Shown: piece by piece, positions 37,641-44,773 of the stretch
How the letters are laid out: each line of letters starts with the position of its first letter
Numbering within the stretch: the first letter of the stretch is position 1
From: Desulfomicrobium macestii
Lineage (GTDB): Bacteria > Desulfobacterota > Desulfovibrionia > Desulfovibrionales > Desulfomicrobiaceae
Direction: 5' to 3'
DNA length: 64,000 nt
NCBI RefSeq assembly: GCF_014873765.1
Contig: NZ_JADBGG010000015.1
Coordinates: 1-64,000, forward strand
Notes under the pieces: generated by a model
The model's database searches: none
The model's input: only the letters and a program-made list of their open reading frames with translations
What the model was told of the DNA's origin: nothing
Position numbers and translations under genes: made by a program

Positions 37641-38090
37641 TCAAGCACTGCCCGTGCAAACTGCCTGTGCGCACTCCCCCGCCGCCATATCCGGCCGTTC
37701 GTACCCTTCCTCCTGAAAAATCACGTCCGCACCCAGAAACTTCTCATAATCCACGCCCCAGGCCCGCATCTGCAGGAGCAGCGGGATGAGGCTTCGGCCC
37801 ATTTCCGTCAGGGAATACTCGACGCGGGGCGGCACCTCCCGGAAGACCTCACGGTGCACCAGCCCGTCGGACTCCAGTTCGCGCAGTTGCCGGGTCAGCA
37901 TGCGCTCGGTCACATCGGGCATGCCCCGCCTGAGGACCCCGAAGCGCACTGCGTCGGTCAGCGACAGATGATAAAGTATGATGGGCTTCCATTTTCCTCC
38001 GATTACCGCCAAGGTAAGCTCAAAATAGCAGCGGTAGCGCTTGCCGGAGATTTCCTTGACCTTGCAGGGCCGAACTTCGGTTTCATCCAT
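37641..38090 (-). CDS. HxlR-family transcriptional regulator
   Basis: The 149-residue protein matches HxlR-type winged helix regulators (CYFELTLAVIGGKWKPIILY, then RRGMPDVTERMLTRQLRELE). A Cys lies at the start of the winged helix (Cys22), as in thiol-sensing family members. A C-terminal extension of about 30 residues carries more Cys. It diverges from the FMN reductase gene, a common HxlR arrangement for control of redox or quinone-stress genes. Confidence 0.88.
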   Translation of the reverse strand: MDETEVRPCKVKEISGKRYRCYFELTLAVIGGKWKPIILYHLSLTDAVRFGVLRRGMPDVTERMLTRQLRELESDGLVHREVFREVPPRVEYSLTEMGRSLIPLLLQMRAWGVDYEKFLGADVIFQEEGYERPDMAAGECAQAVCTGSA

Positions 38091-38107
38091 TACTATACTC
38101 CGTGTGT

Positions 38108-38130
38108 GTACCGCACATTATAGACAGTAC
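38108..38130. promoter_or_regulatory. Candidate HxlR operator (GTAC inverted repeat)
   Basis: Two GTAC tetramers (38108-38111 and 38127-38130) flank a 15-base AT-rich spacer containing TATAG on the plus strand and TATAAT on the minus strand. The site is in the middle of the 112-base divergent region between the HxlR gene and the FMN reductase gene. Direct evidence of binding is lacking. Confidence 0.35.
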
Positions 38131-38202
38131 TTTTCTTAATTGCCGACATGTGCTCTATCCGTGTCCGGAACACGCAGTCAATCCCAACCAAGGAGAAAAA
38201 AT

Positions 38203-38817
38203 ATGTACGCAATCGCAGTCAACGGCAGTCCGCGCAAGGGCGGCAACACGGAAATCCTCTTGAACAGGGTCCTGGAACCCCTCACGGCCGCCGGGTGGGA
38301 AACCGAGCTGGTCCAGGTCGGAGGCCAAAACATCCGGGGCTGTCAGGCCTGTTACAAATGTTTTGCGCGTCAGGACGGACAGTGCGCCATGAAAAAGGAC
38401 GTCTTCAACGAGATCATGGAGAAACTCCTGCGCGCCGACGCCCTGATCTTCGGCTCCCCCACCTACTTCACCGACGTCTCGGCCGAGATGAAGGCCCTCC
38501 TGGACCGCGCGGGCCTTGTCGCCCTGGCCAACGGCCGGGCCTTCAAGGGCAAGATCGGTGCGGCCGTGGTGGCCGTGCGACGCGGCGGGGCGACCCACGT
38601 TTACGACACCATCAACCACATGTTCCTCATGAACCAGATGCTCATCCCCGGTTCCGTGTACTGGAACATGGGCTACGGCCGGGACAAGGGCGAGGTCGAG
38701 GGTGACGCCGAAGGGCTTGGCAACATGAAGAATCTGGGGCAGACCATCGCCTGGCTGGGCGGAGCGATAAAGCCGCATCTGGACAGCTTCCCGGCTCTTG
38801 AAACCGTGAGCGAATAG
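38203..38817 (+). CDS. NADPH-dependent FMN reductase-like flavoprotein
   Basis: The 204-residue protein begins with the flavodoxin phosphate loop (NGSPRKGGNTEILL). A CxxC pair follows (GCQACYKC), with GSPTYFTDVSAEMKALLDR and C-terminal helices typical of the iron-sulfur flavoprotein/FMN reductase family. The start follows AAGGAGAAAAA. It lies opposite an HxlR regulator that is likely to control it. The TAG stop is the first triplet of repeat copy D. Confidence 0.88.
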   Translation: MYAIAVNGSPRKGGNTEILLNRVLEPLTAAGWETELVQVGGQNIRGCQACYKCFARQDGQCAMKKDVFNEIMEKLLRADALIFGSPTYFTDVSAEMKALLDRAGLVALANGRAFKGKIGAAVVAVRRGGATHVYDTINHMFLMNQMLIPGSVYWNMGYGRDKGEVEGDAEGLGNMKNLGQTIAWLGGAIKPHLDSFPALETVSE

Positions 38818-38970
38818 CTGACTGTTGAAAATTCAAAATTCGCAGGCCGTTCAAAAATGGTGAGATGCAAGGAAGCGGAAAAAGCCAGGACGCGCAGTCA
38901 TGCGCATACATAAGCGGTCTGGCTTTTTCCGCTGACGCAGCAGATCGCCGTTTTGGGGCGGCCTGATAAG
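38814..38970 (+). repeat. Intergenic palindromic element, copy D
   Basis: A 157-bp element in the same orientation as copy B. It begins at the TAG stop of the flavoprotein gene (38815-38817). It ends near GGCGGCCTGATAA about 11 bases before the nitroreductase start, with no CTAG at the right end. It shares AAAATTCGCAGGCCGTTCAAAAATGG-type flanks (split here for length) and the CATACATAAGCGGTCTGGC core with copy B. Confidence 0.88.
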
Positions 38971-38980
38971 AGGGACACCG

Positions 38981-39796
38981 ATGATCGACTTTCAGATCGA
39001 CAAGGACAAATGCATCCAGTGCGGCGAATGCGCGGCCGACTGCCCGGCCGGCATCATCGCCATGAATGACTTCCCCGAGATCACCGACGAGGGGCGCTGC
39101 TACCGCTGCCAGCACTGCTACTCCGTCTGCCCGACGGGGGCCGTGTCCATCCTGGGGCTTACGGCCGATGACGCGGAGCCGAAAAAGAACCCGCCGTCGC
39201 CGGAGCAGATGGCCAGCCTCGTCACATGGCGGCGCTCCATTCGGCGTTACAAGGACGAAAACCTCTCGCCGGCGCTGATCGACGAACTCATCAATACCAC
39301 CAGCCACGCGCCGACGGGGGTCAACGCCCAGGGCGTCGTCTTCACCGTGGTCCGGGACAAGGCCTTCATAGACCGGCTGCGCCGCGAGACGCTGGACCGC
39401 CTCGGAGCGCTGGTCGACGCCGGGAAGCTGCCGGAAGGGATCATCTCCCAGTACCTGGGCTTCGCCGTCAACGCATGGCGGACGAACGGCCGGGACGCCA
39501 TATTCCGGGGAGCCCCGCACATGCTGCTGACGAGCACCCCTCCCGGCGTGCCCTGCCCGGTGCAGGACGCGCACATCGCCCTAGCCACCTTCGAACTCCT
39601 GGCCAGCGCCCACGGGCTTGGCACCCTGTGGGACGGCATGTTCATGATGGCCCTGGCCGTCTGCCCGGAGCTGAAGGAAACGCTGCGCATCCCGACCGAT
39701 CACACCATCGGCTACGCGATGCTCTTCGGCAGGCCCGAAGTCCAGTACCACCGCCCCGTCAAACGGGGACCGGCCAAAGTCAACATCCTCGAATAG
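38981..39796 (+). CDS. Ferredoxin-fused nitroreductase
   Basis: The 271-residue protein has an N-terminal two-cluster ferredoxin domain (about 1-60; CIQCGECAADCP and CYRCQHCYSVCP). A nitroreductase FMN domain follows (about 70-250; RRSIRRYKDENLSP, SHAPTGVNAQ). This fused form is common in anaerobes, where the ferredoxin domain probably feeds electrons to the FMN. The repeat copy D separates it from the flavoprotein gene, and a terminator follows its stop. Confidence 0.9.
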   Translation: MIDFQIDKDKCIQCGECAADCPAGIIAMNDFPEITDEGRCYRCQHCYSVCPTGAVSILGLTADDAEPKKNPPSPEQMASLVTWRRSIRRYKDENLSPALIDELINTTSHAPTGVNAQGVVFTVVRDKAFIDRLRRETLDRLGALVDAGKLPEGIISQYLGFAVNAWRTNGRDAIFRGAPHMLLTSTPPGVPCPVQDAHIALATFELLASAHGLGTLWDGMFMMALAVCPELKETLRIPTDHTIGYAMLFGRPEVQYHRPVKRGPAKVNILE

Positions 39797-39797
39797 T

Positions 39798-39840
39798 AAA
39801 AGGACCGGAGCTCATGCCTGTGCTCCGGTCCTTTCCTTTT
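39798..39840 (+). terminator. Terminator after the ferredoxin-nitroreductase gene
   Basis: AAAGGACCGGAG and CTCCGGTCCTTT form a perfect 12-base stem around a 12-base loop, followed by CCTTTT. The first candidate ATG of the EamA gene (39814) lies inside this loop. Confidence 0.85.
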
Positions 39841-39861
39841 GCGCAACGGAGAAATTTCCCT

Positions 39862-40728
39862 TTGGACACCACCGGCATCACCCTGGCCATCCTCTCGGCC
39901 CTGTTCATGGGCACCATCGGCGTCTTCTCCAGAATCACCGGCCTGCCCGCCGAAACCATCACCTTTTTTCGCCTCCTGCTTGGAGCCGGATTCCTGGCCA
40001 TTTTCCTCCTGGCCACCCGTCAGGCCGGGACGCTCAGGCGCTGGCCAACCTGGCCAGTGATCGTCAACGGCGCGCTTTTGGCCGGTTTCATCATTTTCTA
40101 CGTACAGGCCATGAACCTGACCTCCATGGCCAACGCCATCATGCTCGTCTATCTGGCCCCGGTAGCGGCTTCGATCTTCGCGCATTGTTTCATGAGGGAG
40201 CGGCTCAATCTCGCGGGCTGGATTCTCATCGGCCTGGCCATGCTCGGCTTCGCGGCCATGATGGAATTCAGGCTCGATTTCGCGGACGGCTCGAACCATG
40301 CGGCGGGCCTGGGCCTGGCAGCGCTGGCCATGCTCTGCTACGCGAGTTTCATCCTCATGAACCGCCGCATCCGGCCCCACGTCCCGGTCATGACCCGCGC
40401 CTTTTATCAACTCCTGATCGGGGCCCTGGTCATGCTGCCCTTCTTCCTGCACTCCCGGCCCGAAATCACCCCCGTGAACGGACTCTGGCTCCTGACCACA
40501 GGCCTGATCCCGGGCTTTCTGGCCATCACCTTCGCCGTGGCGGCCCTGAGCCGCCTGCCCGCCGCAACCTTCGGCACCCTCGCCTATTTCGAACCCCTGG
40601 CCGTGGTCTTCTTCGGCTGGTCCCTGTTCGGAGAAAACCTGTCCGGCCTGCAACTGACAGGCTGCGCCACAATCATGGCCAGCGGCTGCGCCAAGGCCTT
40701 GCTTGCATCCCGCACAGCATCGGCCTGA
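39862..40728 (+). CDS. EamA/DMT family transporter
   Basis: The 288-residue protein has ten membrane segments arranged as two EamA repeats (about 5-135 and 155-285). Start choice is not obvious. An in-frame ATG at 39814 sits within the loop of the upstream terminator, so a TTG at 39862 is favoured, with CGGAG ten bases before it and the fold beginning right after (DTTGITLAILSALF). DMT members export small metabolites or amino acids; the substrate is unknown. Confidence 0.8.
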   Translation: MDTTGITLAILSALFMGTIGVFSRITGLPAETITFFRLLLGAGFLAIFLLATRQAGTLRRWPTWPVIVNGALLAGFIIFYVQAMNLTSMANAIMLVYLAPVAASIFAHCFMRERLNLAGWILIGLAMLGFAAMMEFRLDFADGSNHAAGLGLAALAMLCYASFILMNRRIRPHVPVMTRAFYQLLIGALVMLPFFLHSRPEITPVNGLWLLTTGLIPGFLAITFAVAALSRLPAATFGTLAYFEPLAVVFFGWSLFGENLSGLQLTGCATIMASGCAKALLASRTASA

Positions 40729-41326
40729 CCACTCCCACACTTCCACTGCACGTCACGCAGACAAAACGCCCAGAGTTTGTCGGCAAGGCATACCTAGTCA
40801 GCCCTGAAAAAAATTACAATGTGCTGAAATTAATTGAAATTTAATGGGGGAGACGAGCGTCAGATCTTGAATCTTGAATTGCTGGAAGGAAAAGAGGCCA
40901 AGCCTCGCTTTGACTCACAAACCTTTCTCTTGTGCCCCTTGTTATAGCTCCGCTCCTTCAACGCTCCGCTTTCCCCCTTGATGACCGACCAGCCAGCAAC
41001 GACTGGCTTTTCTTCTGCCCGACCGACCTACGCAGCCCATGATGACCTGCCCACTCTCCCATCCTGCTTCAGACCGCGAAACAGAGTTGCCTTTGCGCTA
41101 CTCCATGTTCTTGTCTGGGTTGCGGGCATGCCTCGCTGAGCTGTTAGCCAACTTCCCGATACAATCAATTTCCCAAATACTTTCAGGCAGTCAGACCTTT
41201 TATTACCAAGCCACCCAATACATGGCACCACTGTTGCTTTGCTGGCAACAAAGAGGCGCGGCCCGAAAAAGACCCTTTCTACGCGAACGCACCTGGCAAC
41301 GCCAACAACCATGAAGTGGAGTATCC
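40729..41326. other. 598-bp gene-free region with atypical sequence
   Basis: No gene can be supported. The stretch is visibly richer in A+T than its neighbours. Part of it (about 41028-41150, minus strand) codes for a 94-residue frame of low quality. It includes a plus-strand hairpin AGCCAG-CAACGA-CTGGCT followed by TTTTCTTC (40991-41013). The plus-strand end FVGKAYLVSPEKNYNVLKLI at 40776-40838 resembles the end of some protein but has no body. It could be a remnant of a lost insertion or an uncharacterised RNA region. Confidence 0.4.
40991..41013 (+). terminator. Hairpin with T-rich tail in the gene-free region
   Basis: AGCCAG and CTGGCT pair perfectly around CAACGA and are followed by TTTTCTTC. 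Its transcript of origin is unclear. Confidence 0.45.
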
Positions 41327-41704
41327 ATGTCCAAAATAGGCATCATCCGTTGCGAAAAAAATGAAACCAAATGTCCTCTGACCTCCTGTTTCAAGGCGCT
41401 CTCCTCCGCTGCGGAAGGCTTTGCGGGCTGCGAGGAGCCGGAAATTGCGGGCGTTTTCACCTGTCGATGTCCGGGAGAAAACGTGGCAGACATGGCCAGG
41501 ATACTCAAAAGCAAGGGCGCTGAACGCGTCCACTTCTGCACCTGCCTGTTCTCGCGCAAGGAGAAGGATGGCTGGGCGCTGGGAGACGGCTTTTGCGAGG
41601 ATGTGGACCGGCTCGTCCGCCAGGCCGCCGATGCGGCTGGAATCCCCTGCGTCAAGGGCACTGCGCACCTGCCGCATGGATATGTTCCGGAAGTGATCGA
41701 ATAA
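41327..41704 (+). CDS. CGGC-domain metal-binding-like protein
   Basis: The 125-residue protein has the CGGC-type core with several cysteines (RCEKNETKCPLTSCF, FTCRCPGEN, HFCTCLFSRKE). These small proteins are widespread in anaerobes and thought to bind metal; no function is proven. Its ATG follows TGGAGTATCC. It starts a three-gene run with a NifU-like and a DUF5320 protein. Confidence 0.82.
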   Translation: MSKIGIIRCEKNETKCPLTSCFKALSSAAEGFAGCEEPEIAGVFTCRCPGENVADMARILKSKGAERVHFCTCLFSRKEKDGWALGDGFCEDVDRLVRQAADAAGIPCVKGTAHLPHGYVPEVIE

Positions 41705-41721
41705 ACACAGAAGGGGTTTTC

Positions 41722-42162
41722 ATGGGCGACGATCTGGACCGCATCATTGAGGCCATGCAAAACACGATAAACGAAGACACGCGCGCGGCCTGGGGCGAGG
41801 AAGCCTACGAGCGCTGGGTCAACCCGCCCAACATGGGACCCATGCCCGACGCCGACGGCACGGCGGAACTCAAGGGGACCTGCGGGGACAGCATGGCCAT
41901 CTCGCTCAAATTCGACGGGGACCGGGTCTGCGCGGCATCCTTTGAAACGGACGGCTGCGGCCCAAGCGTGGTCTGCGGCTCCCTAGCGGCGGAGATGGCC
42001 GTGGGCAAGACGGCCGAAGAGCTTTTCGACATCACGGGCGAAATGGTCCTGGCCCGGGCCGGACAGATCCCGGAAGACCATCATCACTGCGCTTTTCTGG
42101 CCGTCTCCACGCTGCACGAGGCGTTGAACAGATACATGCGTCTGGCCCTTGAGAAACAGTGA
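41722..42162 (+). CDS. NifU/IscU-like Fe-S scaffold protein
   Basis: The 146-residue protein resembles NifU N-terminal/IscU scaffolds: Cys in KGTCGDSM, Cys pair in DGCGPSVVCGSLAAEM, and Cys in DHHHCAFLAVSTL. The layout Cys...Cys-Gly-Pro-Ser...Cys matches the scaffold active site. It is unusual in its N-terminal helix of about 40 residues and the His triplet. It lies 17 bases after the CGGC gene and 49 bases before the DUF5320 gene. I infer Fe-S or metal-cluster assembly. Confidence 0.85.
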   Translation: MGDDLDRIIEAMQNTINEDTRAAWGEEAYERWVNPPNMGPMPDADGTAELKGTCGDSMAISLKFDGDRVCAASFETDGCGPSVVCGSLAAEMAVGKTAEELFDITGEMVLARAGQIPEDHHHCAFLAVSTLHEALNRYMRLALEKQ

Positions 42163-42211
42163 CGGAAAATTTTCATACAACTGCTCCCGCGAAAGGCGGG
42201 AAGGAGGTATT

Positions 42212-42514
42212 ATGCCAGCTGGTAACGGAACAGGACCCATGGGCATGGGCTCCATGACAGGACGCGGCGCCGGATATTGCTCCGGTTCCGGGACGCCGGG
42301 TTACGCGAACGGCGGAGGATTCGGCGGCGGTGGATTCGGGTTTGGCGGCGGCAGGGGCCGCGGACGTCGCTTTTTCGCGGCAGGGCCGCAGGGACGCTTC
42401 GCACGGCAGGAAGCCTTTGATCCGGCCACCGAACAACAGGCGCTGAAAGATCAGGTCAAAGCCCTGCAGGCGCAACTGGAAGCCATTCAGCAACGTCTGG
42501 CGGAAATGAAATAG
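42212..42514 (+). CDS. DUF5320 Gly-rich small protein
   Basis: The 100-residue protein begins MPAGNGTGPMGMGSMTGRGA, has a Gly/Phe/Arg-rich middle and ends in a short coiled coil (LKDQVKALQAQLEAIQQRLA). DUF5320 proteins typically sit beside NifX-like and Mrp-type ATPase genes in anaerobes; their role is unknown. ATG 42212 follows AAGGAGGTATT. A strong terminator follows. Confidence 0.85.
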   Translation: MPAGNGTGPMGMGSMTGRGAGYCSGSGTPGYANGGGFGGGGFGFGGGRGRGRRFFAAGPQGRFARQEAFDPATEQQALKDQVKALQAQLEAIQQRLAEMK

Positions 42515-42531
42515 CCGGATAATCGGCACAC

Positions 42532-42577
42532 AAAAATGAATGGCCGCTCCCTTCGGGGTCGCGGCCATTCATTTTTG
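42532..42577. terminator. Bidirectional terminator
   Basis: AAAAATGAATGGCCGC and GCGGCCATTCATTTTT are perfect 16-base arms around 14 bases. It serves the DUF5320 gene on the plus strand and the methyltransferase gene on the minus strand. Confidence 0.9.
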
Positions 42578-42598
42578 ATCACTGGTCCCAAGCGGCCG

Positions 42599-43798
42599 TC
42601 ACTGCTTCACGGCCCACACCGCATGCACGGGGTCGGAATGCTGGATCATGGGATAATAGCGATCCCGGGCGTCCATGGGCCGGGGCCAGCCACGATCCGA
42701 GAGGGTCGACACGTCCTTGAATCCGCCACCGAGACGAAAATACTCCGAGACCAGGGAGACGCGCTCGAACTCATGCAGCTCGGTCCAGATGCGCACGGCC
42801 TGGTCCGGAAACCAGCGATGCGAAAAGACCACGACGCACAGCCCGCCCGGCTCCAGCACCCTGGCGATCTCGGCGAAAACCTCCAGGGGCCTCGTCAGGT
42901 ATTCCACGGACAGGCTGCAGATCACGGCGTCAAAAGCGCCATCCGCGAACGGGAGCACCGAGTCGGCATTGAGGTCATGAACCACGTGGGACGACAGGGC
43001 CGGATTTTCGTTCATCTCCTCCCCGTTCATGCCCAGGCCAGTGGCCGTGACACCGCCGGGCAGGTGCGTCTGCCATCCGGCCATGAGATCAAGAATCCCC
43101 TCCCGGCCGGGCAAAAGACGCGAGTACACCTTGGCAATGTTCTCGCGCGCCTGACTGTCCACGTGCGCGACCTTGCGCGGCGTGGCGTAAAATTCCTCGT
43201 CGCCAGTACCGAGCGGCTTTTCCAGGGGCGCACCGAGGCCGAAATCCGTCCCCCTGTCCGTCCTGCGCTTGAGTCCCGGCCCGTCGGTCAGGGCGCAAAG
43301 CCAGTCCTTGCACTGCCCGCCAAACTCCGCCTGCTTGGGCCACACCGCAAGAGGCGTGATCTCAAGCCGCGCCTCCACATCGGCCAGAGGATGATTGAGA
43401 TCGACGGTCAGCGTGTCCGCGCCGGTGTTGATGACACGAAAGGGCTGGATGTTCTGCGGGTAGATGCCGGGCAGTCCGCGCAGCACGCCCTGAGGGTAAA
43501 AGCGACCCTGCAGCGGCTCGATGGCGGTATCGCCGACGGGGGCCTTGAACGCCTTGCGGGGCACGGTCATGACCTTCCTCATGTCCCGCACCGGCACATG
43601 CACGCCGGGCTGAAGATCGACAAGACGTGATTCCCCCACCGTCATTCCCAGAATTTCCTTCTCGAGCCCTGCGGGAAAAACATCCCGCCACAGGTTCACG
43701 TTCTGGGCGTAAAAACTGTCCTCATGGACAACTCCATGCTCCTCCCAGTGCAGACGGAACTGGATGTTGGCCAGGGTATCGGTCGAAATGGCGGTCAT
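42599..43798 (-). CDS. FKBP-like/SAM methyltransferase fusion
   Basis: The 399-residue protein has an N-terminal half (about 1-175) that reads like a SlyD/FKBP-type isomerase. It has FRLHWEEHGVVHEDSFYAQN, GMTVGESRLVDLQPG and the hallmark LNHPLADVEARLEITPL, compare DANHPLAG in the FKBP protein at 57890. A class I SAM-dependent methyltransferase follows (about 230-395; ILDLMAGW, FDAVICSLSVEYLTRP, ARVLEPGGLCVVV). The ATG at 43798 has GGAGGCAGCC upstream. I have not placed this combination in a named family. The target is unknown. Confidence 0.82.
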   Translation of the reverse strand: MTAISTDTLANIQFRLHWEEHGVVHEDSFYAQNVNLWRDVFPAGLEKEILGMTVGESRLVDLQPGVHVPVRDMRKVMTVPRKAFKAPVGDTAIEPLQGRFYPQGVLRGLPGIYPQNIQPFRVINTGADTLTVDLNHPLADVEARLEITPLAVWPKQAEFGGQCKDWLCALTDGPGLKRRTDRGTDFGLGAPLEKPLGTGDEEFYATPRKVAHVDSQARENIAKVYSRLLPGREGILDLMAGWQTHLPGGVTATGLGMNGEEMNENPALSSHVVHDLNADSVLPFADGAFDAVICSLSVEYLTRPLEVFAEIARVLEPGGLCVVVFSHRWFPDQAVRIWTELHEFERVSLVSEYFRLGGGFKDVSTLSDRGWPRPMDARDRYYPMIQHSDPVHAVWAVKQ

Positions 43799-43908
43799 GG
43801 CTGCCTCCGGTTGTATTCGCAAATAAATGACAAAATTTATCAATAAGAAACCTGGCCCGGCAGTCAAGCGGAGTTGCCAATATGAACGCCAGGCGTTATC
43901 AGTGACTC

Positions 43909-44190
43909 ATGATCGTCTCATTTGCCTGCAAGGAAACCGATAAACTCTTCCGCGAGCGAACATCGCGAAAAATCCCACCGGACATTCACCGGGTCTCCTT
44001 GCGCAAACTGCTGCAACTGCATGCGGCGGTCGACCTGAACTTTCTCCGCGTGCCCCCGGGCAATCGGCTCGAAAGCCTGTCGGGGGACCGGGCCGGACAA
44101 CACAGCATACGCATCAACGATCAATGGCGCATCTGTTTCACATGGCGTGACGGCAATGTGCACGATGTGGAAATCGTGGATTATCATTAA
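43909..44190 (+). CDS. higB: HigB-type toxin
   Basis: The 93-residue protein matches the RelE-superfamily HigB toxins (FACKETDKLFRERTSRKIPP, then GDRAGQHSIRINDQWRICFT and the terminal VHDVEIVDYH). HigB degrades ribosome-bound mRNA. It directly precedes the antitoxin gene, the reverse of the usual order and typical for higBA. All core residues appear intact, in contrast to the dead copy at 47727. Confidence 0.92.
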   Translation: MIVSFACKETDKLFRERTSRKIPPDIHRVSLRKLLQLHAAVDLNFLRVPPGNRLESLSGDRAGQHSIRINDQWRICFTWRDGNVHDVEIVDYH

Positions 44191-44204
44191 TGGAGCAAAG
44201 CACC

Positions 44205-44507
44205 ATGAAAAACCTGATTCCTGGCCCCATTCATCCCGGGGAAATCCTGCTGGAGGATTTCATGAAACCCATGGCCATCACCCAATATGCCCTGGCCAAG
44301 GCCATCAGCGTTCCTCCTCGCCGCATCAATGAGATCGTGCACGGGAAAAGAGCCATCAGCGCGGACACGGCTCTCCGGCTCGGTCGCTATTTTGGAGTTG
44401 ATCCGCAGTCGTGGATGAACCTGCAATCACACTATGAGCTTGAAGTCGCGGCGCAAAATCTTGGAGAAAAACTGGAACGCGAAGTCAACCCGCGAAGCGC
44501 CGCCTGA
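44205..44507 (+). CDS. higA: HigA-type antitoxin
   Basis: The 100-residue protein has the XRE helix-turn-helix of HigA (LIPGPIHPGEILLEDFMKPM, then ITQYALAKAISVPPRRINEI) and the terminal WMNLQSHYELEVA. ATG 44205 is preferred over the ATG at 44190, which overlaps the higB stop, because GGAG lies nine bases upstream. Both readings give the same core. It probably represses its own promoter with HigB. Confidence 0.9.
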   Translation: MKNLIPGPIHPGEILLEDFMKPMAITQYALAKAISVPPRRINEIVHGKRAISADTALRLGRYFGVDPQSWMNLQSHYELEVAAQNLGEKLEREVNPRSAA

Positions 44508-44530
44508 ACGCGACATGCCTGAAAAAAATG

Positions 44531-44558
44531 AGGGCGCCCCGAACGGAGCGCCCTTTTT
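44531..44558 (+). terminator. Terminator of the higBA operon
   Basis: GGGCGC and GCGCCC pair around a ten-base loop and are followed by TTTTT. It lies between higA and the convergent ferredoxin gene. Confidence 0.75.
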
Positions 44559-44578
44559 CACTTCTTTCCCAATGCCAT

Positions 44579-44773
44579 CTATTCAATGATCTCGATGCAG
44601 TCGTCCGGACAGTAGGACACGACCTTGCGGGCCAGGTCCTCTTCGCAGGGGTTTTGCAGAATCACGGCCACGTGGGCGTCCTCGTCGTAGGCGAAAATCT
44701 CCGGCGCCAGCTCCACGCAGGCCAGGCATCCGGAACAGCAGGGCCCGTTCAGGGCCACTTCGACCATGTTCAT
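44579..44773 (-). CDS. Small ferredoxin
   Basis: The 64-residue protein has a single-cluster arrangement: CCSGCLACVELAPEIF and a late Cys pair (SYCPDDC). This fits a 4Fe-4S ferredoxin of the P-F-D type (compare VxxxxCxxCxxCxxxxPxxF). The ATG overlaps the stop of the aminotransferase by four bases (ATGA), so it is co-translated with it. Confidence 0.85.
   Translation of the reverse strand: MNMVEVALNGPCCSGCLACVELAPEIFAYDEDAHVAVILQNPCEEDLARKVVSYCPDDCIEIIE

Noticed and set aside
40776-40844. A plausible protein end (FVGKAYLVSPEK...) on the plus strand
   Set aside because: It has only about 22 residues and no upstream body, so it is not annotated as a gene or pseudogene.
41028-41312. A 94-codon minus-strand frame in the gene-free region
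   Set aside because: No family, low-complexity reading and no clear start; kept only as a remark in the gene-free region entry.
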